Shown here: positions 47,879 through 58,700 of the stretch, in pieces
Layout of the letters: every line of letters begins with the position of its first letter
How positions within the stretch are numbered: position 1 is the first letter of the stretch
Assembly: GCF_020520425.1 (NCBI RefSeq)
Contig: NC_079492.1
Span: 145,545,861 to 145,609,860 of the forward strand
Source: Spinacia oleracea
Taxonomy: Eukaryota; Streptophyta; Magnoliopsida; Caryophyllales; Amaranthaceae
Direction: 5' to 3'
DNA: 64,000 nt
Notes under the pieces: generated by a model
The model's input: the letters and a program-made list of their open reading frames with translations, nothing else
What the model was told of the DNA's origin: nothing
The model's database searches: none
Made by a program: the position numbers and the translations under genes

Positions 47879-49283
47879 CTAGTTTTTGGGTCCGGGCAAT
47901 GCCCCGGGTTACTACATTAATAACACTTACATGTACTTTTTTTTTTGCAATGATAACATGAAACATGTAGGATCTTTTACCAAACTAGCTAATTTTACAA
48001 TTTTATTTACCAAAATAGCTACTTTTAAAATCTATTTACCAAATTAGCTACTACGTATAATTTATTTACCAAAATGACTATTTTCATTTTGTGGCAAAAA
48101 CAATTAAACTGGTTTTGTTTGGTGCATTTTTTTAGTATAGTTAACCGGCTTTTTGGGGGTTTAGTTATCTTTTATTTTTGTTTACTTTATAATCCCAATT
48201 AATTTTTCTTTTGAATTTGCCCATAAATAATATAAAATATTGCTCTTGATGGTTTAATTTTGATACATACACGATACAGCATAGTAATACTTTAAGTTCA
48301 TTTTTTTTTACCCATTTTAATATTTTAATTATGTTTACTTTTTGACAATATAAACTCCAATGGTCGGAATTTTTTTATTATGCATGCTTGTTATGACGCA
48401 TTATCTTCTCAAGTTACACACTTGCTACATATTTCTTGCTCCAATGATAAGTTAATTATTAATTAATTATTTTAATTAATTTTTATTCAATTCATAGTTT
48501 CAACTTAATAATGAGAAATTACAGTAATTTAAAAAATAAAAAATTACAATTGAGTATAGTAAGATAGTGGTCCGACTTGTAGGGATAATAGACGCAAAAA
48601 TTTGCATTGTTAGACGCATTTATTGCACGCGTTATTTTTCTCCTTCATGTCACTTTCACGCACACGGTTTTAGAGTATGTTAAATTCTTGGTTGATCGAG
48701 TTTGCCAAGCAAATTCGTTTAACACAACGAATTCGCGTAGCTAAGAGATCGGATTAACAATATCTGCAACAAGGTTCAACTAATTTCTTTATATTTGTAA
48801 TATTTGCGAGCAAGTCTTTTAAAAACTTTGAAGTTGCTAAGAGGCTAAAAATATAAGTAAATTGTCAATCGGTTCATTAATAAAAAAATTCACATCGGTT
48901 CACTGTGTAAAAAAATTAAACAGGTTAATTGGTTTTAAAAAAACTCAAACCGGTTTATTGGTTTTTAATTGAAAGTAAAAAATTAGCTACTTTTTTTTTG
49001 AAACTAATTAAAGAATAGCTACTTTGGAAAATACAATTTAAAACTAGCCGTTTTGGTAAATAAAATTTTAAAAGTAGCTAGTTTGGTAAAAGATCCAAAC
49101 ATGTAATAGCCTAGTGGTAAAAAGTTTAATGTTTAAATTCAATGTCAAGGGTTCAAACCTTATGCAAACCAGGTTTACATATTTTTAATATATATGAAGA
49201 TTACATAGAGCGAACGACCCGTAAGCAGAGCGCCACATGTCACGTATACTTTCTTATAGACGCCTTTTAATATATATTATAGA
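47879..49283 (-). mobile_element. non-autonomous Helitron interrupted by a MULE
   Basis: Read on the minus strand it begins TCTATAATATATATTAAAAG after a host A, and ends with the hairpin CCCGGGGCATTGCCCGGACC, AAAAACTAG and a host T. These are canonical Helitron borders. Without the inserted element at 47970-49096 it would be about 270 bp. The same end sequences occur in the Helitron at 57315-57656, so both belong to one family. Near 49105-49165, on the plus strand, TAGCCTAGTGGTAAAAAG and GGGTTCAAACC look like tRNA-type A and B boxes. No Rep/helicase is encoded. Confidence 0.85.
47970..49096. mobile_element. Mutator-like element nested in Helitron, 1127 bp
   Basis: Ends GGATCTTTTACCAAACTAGC and GCTAGTTTGGTAAAAGATCC are inverted repeats that continue for over 100 bases at lower identity (ATTTACCAAAATAGCTACTT units on the left, their complement on the right). 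An exact 9-bp duplication AAACATGTA (47961-47969 and 49097-49105) is the Mutator signature. The core has no transposase. It inserted after the Helitron. Confidence 0.87.
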
Positions 49284-49603
49284 TTTTGCACATGATATAT
49301 GACTCACCTAATCTTAAGATCAGACATATCAGTTTGTAGCGTTAAAATGGGTTAGTCTTAACAAAGTCTTAAACCGAGTCTTGAAAAACTAAAACTCAAC
49401 TTAAGACTCAATATGTGACTTAAATAAAAATAAAATAAATATAGATATATCATATGAGATGCTTTACATGAGTTTGATTGATGAATAGCTAAATTTGGAT
49501 GAGTTTGAAAAAGTCTTAACAAAATTTAATTAAATAAATGTTTGTGAAAAGCTGACATGGATATGTATTAAAAGTCTTAAGATAAGACTACGTTGATGTT
49601 GCT

Positions 49604-49854
49604 TTTAGATAGTGTTCTCTTCAGCTGAATTTGACTTATCTTAACTTATCTTATCTTATTGTTTATGAACTTATCTTATTTTATCTTATTGACCATTATC
49701 CTATCTTATCTTATCTTATATGAACTTATTGACTCTTATCCTTATCTTATAGTATTACCTTATGTAATATTTACCTTACCTTATCTTATTGGCCCTTATT
49801 TTATCTTATCAGACATAAAATAAGTGAAAATAAAGTGAAGAGAACAAAGCCTAA
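49604..49854. repeat. MITE-like repeat rich in CTTAT
   Basis: The ends (TAGTGTTCTCTTCAGC and GTGAAGAGAACAAAGCCTAA) form an imperfect inverted repeat, and the interior repeats CTTATCTTAT. A related copy lies at about 58277-58490 in a starch synthase intron. No target duplication found. Confidence 0.55.
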
Positions 49855-50080
49855 ATATAAAAGTCAAAATGATGCATGTATTGAGAAACACAAGGAGTAT
49901 GACAACACAATAATAAATAAATTTAAAAATTGTTGAATTTGATTTGTTTGTTTTTGCACCTATGTAAAGCCTACAGATGTCAAAAAATAACATGATCTAA
50001 CCGATTTCTGACAAAAATCGAAGTGACTTGAAAAACTCTCATAAGCACAATGATCCCGCATAACTACATTATTTGATTAT

Positions 50081-53000
50081 CGGAAATGATAAAGGTCGCA
50101 ATATGCGACCTTTAAGCCGTGTCACAGTGGTGACATGGCACGCCTATGTGTCATAAATGTATTTGGAAACTAAAATATTTAGATTATATGACCTATTATA
50201 CATGTCATAATAATGGTAGGAATATCTTAATATTCTAATTTACAAATTGAATAATATAATTTTTTATTTCAGAAAAATAATTCTAATTTGTATAGAAAAT
50301 TAGAAAAAATACTTTTAATTATTTATATGATTAATATGATATAGGAAATTAAAATAAAAAATACATTTACTAATTTATACTTAGATTAGTAAATCATTAC
50401 AGGCAATAGGTCATATAATCTTAACCTATGAGACTGTTGGCAGAAGTTCATTTCAATGAGAGGCAACCTATGCGATTACATGCAATCATTACAGGCTACC
50501 AAGGTTAACCGTACATTAGAAAATTACATGTTATAAAATGGTTGTACATTTCATAACGCAAGGAAGCCTGTAATGATTGTACATTTCATAAGGTTAACCA
50601 ATTAGTAAATGTAATGATCGTTCCATACAGGTTACCAAGGTTAACCGTACATTAGAAAATTAAAAAATTAGGAAAATGATTTGTCTTTATTGGTTTACTG
50701 GGTTCTTCTTCTTCTCTAGATGGGATGATGATGGTGTTGTGAGAAGCGAGAGAGCAATGGACGCCTTTAGAGAAATGATAGATGATTGTGGATTGCATGA
50801 TTTAGGGTACAGAGGCTCCATTTTTACGTGGCAACGGGGATCGGAACCTGGGCATATTATCCGAGAACGGCTCAATCGGTTTCTTGCAGGCACGGAGTGG
50901 GAAGACATGTTCCCATAGACTATGGTAAGGCACCTTCCCATATACTCGTCGGACCATGCACCGATACTTATGAGTACTGATGCTAGACCAAGACAGTCAA
51001 ATAAAATGAAGAGGTTTCACTTTGAGGCTTTGTGGTTAGCAAGCGATGAATGTCAAGGGGTGATCAAGAACGCGTGGGAAGGGGGTGGGAGTGCGTCTCT
51101 TCCCACTCGAATAGCTCAGTGTGCAGAGGAGTTGAGTAGCTGGGCAGAGGCTAGTTTTGGTGGAACAAAGAAGAGGATTCGGGAGGCGGAAAAGGAACTA
51201 ACAATGTGGCAAAGAGGTGAACCAGATGCAGTGATGATACAAAAATGCAGTGAGTTATCAGAAGAGCTTGATGAGTTACACAGGAAAGAAGAAACTTACT
51301 GGCATGCGAGGGCACGTGCCAACGAGCTTCGTGATGGGGACAAGAACACCGCATATTTCCACCATAAAGCAAGTTCGAGGAGAAAGCGCAATCAGATTGT
51401 AAAACTCAAAAATAAAGAGGGCGAACTGAAGTGTGGGGAAGAGGAGTTACAGAAAATAATTGAGGCCTACTTTGCGGAATTATTTACATCAAGCGAACCA
51501 ACTAACTTTGATGATGCTACTGCTGGCCTGTCCGTAATGGTGAATGAGGAGATGAACGTGGCCCTTAATGTGCTCCCAACTGCAAGGGAAATACACAATG
51601 CTCTCAACCGAATGCACCCCAATAAGGCACCGGGAATTGACGGTATGCACGCTCTCTTCTTCCAAAAATGCTGGAATATTGTGGGCACGACGATTGTAGC
51701 TTTTGTCCAAAATTGGTGGGAAGGTACTGTAGATATTGTTGAAATTAATAAAACATGTATAGTGCTCATTCCTAAGTGCAGAGAACCGTTACAGATGGGT
51801 GACTTTCGCCCCATTAGCCTGTGCAATGTTGTTTATAAAATCATATCTAAGGTCATGGCGAACAGGTTGAAGGTAATCTTGCCGGAACTTATTTCTTATC
51901 ATCAGAGTGCATTCGTCCCCGGAAGGCAGATTACGGACAATGCTCTAGTTGCCTTTGAAATTTTTCACGCAATGAAGAGGAAGGGAGAGGGAAAGAGAGG
52001 TACAATGGCCTTGAAGTTAGACATGAGTAAAGCGTATGATCGTGTGGAGTGGACGTTCTTAGAAAGAGTAATGTACAAAATGGGGTTTGGTGATGAATGG
52101 GTTCGAAGGGTAATGGCTTGCTTGAGCAGCGTGTCCTTTGCGTTCAAGGTAAATGGTAACATTTGTGGTTCTGTGGTTCCGTCCCGAGGGCTAAGACAAG
52201 GTGATCCGATATCCCCGTATTTATTTCTTTTGTGTGCGGAGGCTTTCTCATCTCTAATAAGCCGAGCTGCAGTGAATAAAGAAGTGCATGGGGTGATTAT
52301 TTGCCGGGAAGCTCCTAGAGTGTCGCACCTATTTTTTGCCGATGATAGCATTTTATTTGCTAGAGCCACTTTACAGGAGTGCTCAAAGATTGCCAGCATT
52401 ATTGACATATATGAACGTGCATCTGGTCAGAAAATTAATTTTGATAAATCCGAAGTGTGCTTTAGTAAGAACGTTGAGGGAACAAGAAAAGGGGACATTC
52501 TGCGGGTCTTGAACATGAGAGGGGTGGATAGGCACGAGAAGTATTTGGGGCTCCCTACAATCATCGGAAGGTCAAAGAAAGCGGTGTTTGCATGCCTTAA
52601 GGATAGAATTTGGAAAAAGCTACAGGGATGGAAGGAGAAGTTGTTGTCTCGCCCGGGAAAGGAGGTGCTTATTAAGGCGGTGGCTCAGGCGATTCCCACA
52701 TATATGATGAGTATTTTCCGCATCCCGGATGGCTTACTTGAGGAGATGAACTCACTGTTTGCAAAATTCTGGTGGGGGTCGAATGACACAAGACGTAAGA
52801 TGCATTGGTTGAGTTGGGAGAAGCTATGCCTTCCAAAGTCTATTGGGGGTATGGGTTTCCGGGACTTAAAAACGTTTAATCAAGCCTTGCTTGCAAAACA
52901 AGGCTGGCGTCTAATGTGTAATACCTCTTCACTGGCTTACAAAGTATTAAAGGCGAGATATTTTAAAAACACTGAGTTCTCTGATGCAGCGCTGGGTCAT

Positions 53001-54696
53001 GACCCGAGTTATGTTTGGAGGTCTTTGTGGGGAGCTAAGGCATTACTGCTGGATGGGACCAAATGGAGGGTCGGAGATGGGTCACAAATTAAAGTATGGG
53101 ACGAGGCTTGGTTACCTGGTGAGTCCTCCTCGATCTGTTGTACCAACTCCGAATGTCAACAGTCCTGCTGATTTGTGTGTTGGAGATTTAATTGATAGTA
53201 ATGAGTGCACATGGAATACGGATGCCCTGAAGTCTGAAGACCCATTTTACTGACGAGGATATAGAGTTAATCAAAGAGATCCCCTTAAGCAATAGACGAC
53301 CTCCTGATGCTAAGTTCTGGTGGCCAACGAAGGATGGTAACTACACAACTCGGTCGGGGTACTGGTTGGGTAGACTTGGCCACTTACAGGGCTGGGCACA
53401 ACACTATGGGGGTGATAACCAGTCAGTGTGGAAGGTGATATGGAGTATTGGTGGACCGCCGAAGCTAGGCCATTTCCTGTGGAGAGCTTGCACGGGCTCT
53501 CTAGCTACTTAAGGGAGGTTGTTCGAACGTCATATAGCTGATTCGGGTATGTGTAGCTTATGTGGGGAGAGACTCAAGAATCTATCATTCATGCAATCTT
53601 TATGTGTCCCGAAATCGCTACAGTTCAATCAAGTAGTAAATGAGGCACCCAAGGACTCCTTCATGGAGCTATTTGCCGGGTTGCTTTCCAAGCTTGATAA
53701 AATCGAGCTACTTTGCTGTGCAACAATAATGTGGTCTTTCCGAAACTCTGTAATATTTGGAGTGCAACAGGGGGTCGTGGGTTTTCTGAAGCTGGTAGGA
53801 GATTATGCAAAAGCGGTTTTTGGCCGCGCTGCAGGGGTGTCTGTTCCAACAAGGTTGGGCTGGCAAGTTCCAGAACCGGGGAAGGTGAAAGTTAATGTGG
53901 ATGCCGCAGTGATGGTGGAAGGAGTAACTGGTTTGGGTGCAGTGATAAGAAGTGATACGGGGCAGATACTAGCAGTAGGTGTAAGGAGAGTCAAGGCACG
54001 CTGGAAGGCTGACTTAGCTGAAGCTATGGCAGCTCGATTTGGTCTGCTGGTGGCCCGTGACATGGGATACAGTGAGATAGAATTTGAGTGTGATGCTATC
54101 AATGTGGTGAAATCCATAAGAAACAGGAGCTTCGGGAGGACGCCACTGGATCTCATAATAGAAGATGCTCCTCCTTTAGTTTCTTTTCTTGCTCACATAT
54201 ATGTACGTAGAGGTGGGAATGCTGTAGCCCACTTAGCAGCTAGACTAGTACCTCCTAATGGGGATATGATGAACATGTATTCAAAGATTGCATCCCGCAA
54301 GGTATTTCAACCTTGGCGGAGCTCGATTTAATAAATTAACAAGGCAGCTTAGCCTTTCCCTCAAAAAAAAATATGGGATGATGATAATGGTGCCACTAAA
54401 TTGATGTATTTTTTTAATTGCACAAAAATATATTATTAAATTATAATTTTTATTTTTTAATGTGTAATTTATGAGATGAAAGGAAATATATATTTACTAT
54501 CAATATAATAAATATTTATTTCCTTCTTTGTATTGATTGCCTTATTTATATAATTTCATAGTAAAAATATTGATTGATAGTAAAAATAAATTGATGACGT
54601 GTAGCCTACATTGTGCTTATTTGTACCAATGAAATGCCGACATGTAAGATTGCGACAACACAATGTTGTCGCAACTTGCGACCTATATCATCGCCC
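50081..54696. mobile_element. Mutator-like element containing a LINE
   Basis: The ends are GGAAATGATAAAGGTCGCAA on the left and, complemented, GGCGATGATATAGGTCGCAA on the right, about 23 of 30 bases alike. A perfect 9-bp duplication TTTGATTAT flanks the unit (50072-50080 and 54697-54705). Without the LINE it would be about 960 bp and non-coding. The left arm holds direct repeats (CCAAGGTTAACCGTACATTA at about 50498 and 50638) and an inverted pair around AGGTCATATAATCT. Confidence 0.82.
50737..54372 (+). mobile_element. 5'-truncated L1-type LINE with reverse transcriptase and RNase H
   Basis: The 5' edge falls within the endonuclease domain (MDAFREMIDDCGLHDLGYRG, then SSDHAPILMS). The reverse transcriptase follows, with NKAPGIDGMHALFFQ, DFRPISLCNVVYKIISKVMA, LRQGDPISPYLFLLCAEAFS and the catalytic FADD at 52335-52346. 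A zf-RVT-like region and a plant-type RNase H (VNVDAAVMVEGVTGLGAVIR through FECDAINVV) end near 54331. A run of nine A closes it. The flanks ATGGGATGATGATGGTG (50720-50736) and ATGGGATGATGATAATGGTG (54373-54392) are a target duplication differing by 3 bases. An in-frame stop at 50916-50918, a frame change after about 53120 and further breaks before 53519 make it non-functional, besides the missing 5' part. Confidence 0.92.
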
Positions 54697-54705
54697 TTTG
54701 ATTAT

Positions 54706-55733
54706 ACCCTAATCGATTATATCCGACCCGTAACCAACCAATAACTCGATTTGATAGTCCTACTCAAGCCAAAGCAGCCGCTTTCTGGTTTGCCTAATAT
54801 TCCGTGAGAGCGTACATGCACCCGCGGAGCGAGCTCACGTTGGCTTCTTTCTTAGGTCAATGTACTTATTGATAAGTAATTTTAACCAGTGAATTTTAGA
54901 AATTGGAAATTCTAAAAGCCCAAACTATTGAACTGGTAACTCAACTATAAGAGGATCTAGGCCCAACCCAAGATGATCACATAACTTATGAGGATCCAGG
55001 CCATGGTAACTCAACTATAAGAGGATCAGGCCTAACCCAAGACGATCACAGAACTTAGGAGGATCCAGGCCTAGATCCTCCTAAAGTTGGGCTAGCTAGG
55101 TTGTTTTGGGTACCTGAGCTAATCGGTTCTGTTCATTGATATCAATTTTAGCATGATTAATTATCGGTTATCCAATCCGATAATGCTCGGTTCACGTACC
55201 TGACCCATGCTCACCCCTTGTGCGATGGTCCAAGTTTGCGAACTCAACTCAGACCATCCCACCTGGCCACCTAGATAAGCCTCATTGTGAAATGGGATAC
55301 AAATATGATAGTACAATGCATTATAAGAAACTTTTTCTCAAAGAAAAAAAAATGTGCATTTATTATAGGAAACTCTTAAAAAGCTTCACTTACTGGTTAA
55401 GAAACCTTATACAACCTATTATTGCTTTAGGCAGACATTGCCATTTCACCCATTTTTTTGATATTATTATGATGCATAACAACTACGCATTTCTTACATC
55501 AGTTACACATGCAGATGCTCAAACATACATTGCATATTTGCATGCATCTTAGCATTGAACTACGCATCCTTACAAATGCAGATGCTCGAACATGCTGCTA
55601 TACATTTTCTCGTTCAGCCACCCAACAAATTATCATTCCAGGCACAAGGATGGAACGCCGAAAATGTTCCCGTACTTTATGTAGGCATAATATTACCATG
55701 TACTGTTAGTAACTTCAGTAACTTTTAAAATGC
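54706..55733. other. intergenic with a 70-bp tandem duplication
   Basis: Two copies of a 70-bp unit lie at 54935-55004 and 55005-55073 (GGTAACTCAACTATAAGAGG, GATCACA, AGGATCCAGGCC). The end of the stretch is the starch synthase 3' UTR region. No gene seen. Confidence 0.6.
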
Positions 55734-58700
55734 TCATACGGTTGCAGCCTCCTTCTTTTCTTTGACAGGAGTAGCAACTTCCTCTGCATCAATACCGGGT
55801 TCACTTCCGGGAATTTCTAAACTCAACAGCAGCTTTTCCCACAGCTTAGCAGGTTCCTGCATTATGCAACTCTTGCCATTAACATACCAGCTTGCAAGTT
55901 TTATGTTTGTAATGGTAAATAATCTTATAATCCTGTTTCAAACTGATCAATCTAAGACTTAGGAAAAGGAAGAAGTAGCAAACCTTCCAAGAAACATCCT
56001 GAGCCATGCAGTTCTGTATCATCTCTTTCATGGCTGGGGTGTCGTAGGTTTTCAGGGCTCTCTTGACAGTTGTGGATAGAGCAGCTACATCACTTTCGTC
56101 TATGGTTTCACACTAAAGATAACAAAGGGTAAGCTTTAGTACTTACTAGATTAGGTCCCGTGCACACACTGATATTAATAAAATTATAATTTGACCATTT
56201 TTTTATAGAATATTTGAGTAACACGGAATTGTTCCAAGATAAAGTGGTATGGAGTACAAAAGAATTTGACATATTTTAGTCAAATATACTGAATCTTTTC
56301 CGTAAAATGTTTTGAAACTAATAAATGAATAAAACAAAGAAAAAAAAGTTTTGGCGGGAAAGTTTTTCACCAGGAAGTGACACGTGTCATTGCTGGTGTA
56401 TGTTTTAGTATCATGTAATAGATTTTCGGTCATACAAAACTTATAAAGCATGTATGTTTGAACAACATCGACATTCTTACTCCGTCTCATAATAATCTCT
56501 GTTAGGTTTTATCAAACATATTACAAAAACAATGTAGGGGAAAGTTGGGAAATAAAACAACTCACATCCACATTGAAAGCTCCCATCTGGAATCCAGTGT
56601 AACCTTCCTTGACTGTGTCAACTAATCCTCCGGTTGAGGCAACAATTGGGACCTGCCAGAAAACCATTTTGAAAGGAGATGATTAGCAACAAAGAAATCA
56701 GTCAATAAATCAAACACCAAAGTTTAGCAAGGTTTTAAGACAATACAGTTCCATAGTTCATGGCATGCAATTGGACAAGACCACAAGGCTCAAATCTGCT
56801 TGGAATTAACACGTAATCAGCACCAGCAATTATCATATGAGCCAAGGGGGTGTTAAACTTTGCAACTCCTCTAGCTTTGTCAGGGTACATGGTCTCAAGT
56901 TCTTCAAGCTGCTTCTCCATGGATTTTTTGCCAGTTCCCTAATAAGGAGTTAAAGACACAACCCTGTCGATCAGCTTGTTTTCCTAAAACAATAACCAAT
57001 TCAAAACGCGTAGAGAACAAGTTAAGGAGAATACTTACCAGGACAACAATTTGAGCATTCTCTCCAATGAATTCTGGAATTGCTTCAGCAAGAATATCAG
57101 AACCTTTCTGTTCCTCAAGTCTACCGATGAAACCTATCACTGGAATGCTTGGATCAATTGGTAACCCAACTTCTGCTTGAAGGGCTTCCTTCAACAGTGG
57201 TTTTGCATCCATCACCTGAAAAATAGCAGTAGCACAATACTTCCCACGTCATTATAAGTACACGGTTGAAAACTAGTAAGACTGTGTTTGACAACCCCAA
57301 ATTTTGAAAAACAACTAGTGTTTTGCCCGGGCGATGCCCCAGGTTACTACTTTGAACATCATATATTGTGGTGTATATTATGTAAAAAGTTAGAATATAT
57401 TATACACTTGGAAGTTCCAAATTATATGTATTTATGTGCAATGAAGACTATATCTCATGATTGGCTAAGATGGTAAGATATCAATTTTTCATGTGACAGG
57501 TCTCAAGTTCAAATCTTATTGAAAGACATTTTTTATGCATGTAATATGTGGTATATATTCTTTGTTAAGGGGATGACGTGGCGTGTTCTAGTGATTAGAT
57601 AGTTCTATTTGACACATATACGTTATTAGAGACGCTTTTTAATATATTAGTATAAATTAAGCAAAGTAGCTTGTGGCTTGGGGGTCTGTGGCTGATTTTC
57701 AAAGCTTGAGTCTCAATTTGCTCAGAACAAAAATATCATTTTAAAAGAAGGGGAATCAGGAATGTCTTTACCGTTGTATTATCGTAGTTGACACCAATGT
57801 ACTCATCAGTCAACGGATTCCAGTCCTGGATATCTGTGCCATTGGTGATTCCAGCAAGAGTAGCCGTACGACAGGCATTGTGCAACTCAACACCTTTTGC
57901 AGGACCTGAGAGGATTTCCTGGGCATAATGAGGACTGACAGTCACTACTCTGTCAGACTCCAAGATCCCAGCTTTCATCCAATTGATTTTCCTTCCTTTA
58001 ACAGGCTTAACATGCCTGCAAATCCAATAGAAATTTAAGATCAGGAAAGAAGGAGAGTTTTCTTCATCAAAAAGATTTGAAGAAAAAACTTCACAACTTT
58101 ACCCGTCAATGAAATCAAAGGATCCCTTGAACTCTTCAGGGAGGTTGAGTAGTGAGAAATCAGAAAAGGCGAATCTCCCTTGGTAAGCTATGTTGTGGAT
58201 ACAGAACACAACCTGCCATCATTATACATTTCAAACAACCCAGGGTTAGTACTTTCACATTTTGCTTAAGTGAACGTTTAGTATAAGGGTGTGTTTTATT
58301 CACCAGGTTTTCACTTATTTTTTTTGAACTTAACTGAACCTATCTGAACTTATTAGAATTTATCAAAAATTATTTTAGTTATAAATTGTACGTGTTCAAC
58401 CCTTATTTTTCCTGAACTTATCTTATCTGAACTTATTTTTCCTGAAATAAAGTGAAAATAAGGTAAACAGAACAAGGCCTAAAACAAACTAAAGAAGGTT
58501 TACCTTGGCATTTTGATAGATGCCCTTAGACTGATACACGGACTTAAGGTAGCATGGAAGAAGACTTGTGTGCCAGTCATTGGCAACGAAGACAACATCC
58601 TCCCCTGCAAGAATATTGAAACAACAAATGCATTAATAAAATATTCATACACCTTGGTGCATTTTGATGTGCATCTTATATAATCAAACTCAAAGCTAAA

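Noticed and set aside
50676-54331. A host gene for a reverse transcriptase or RNase H protein
   Set aside because: Domain order, truncation, A tail and target duplication show a dead LINE, not a host gene.
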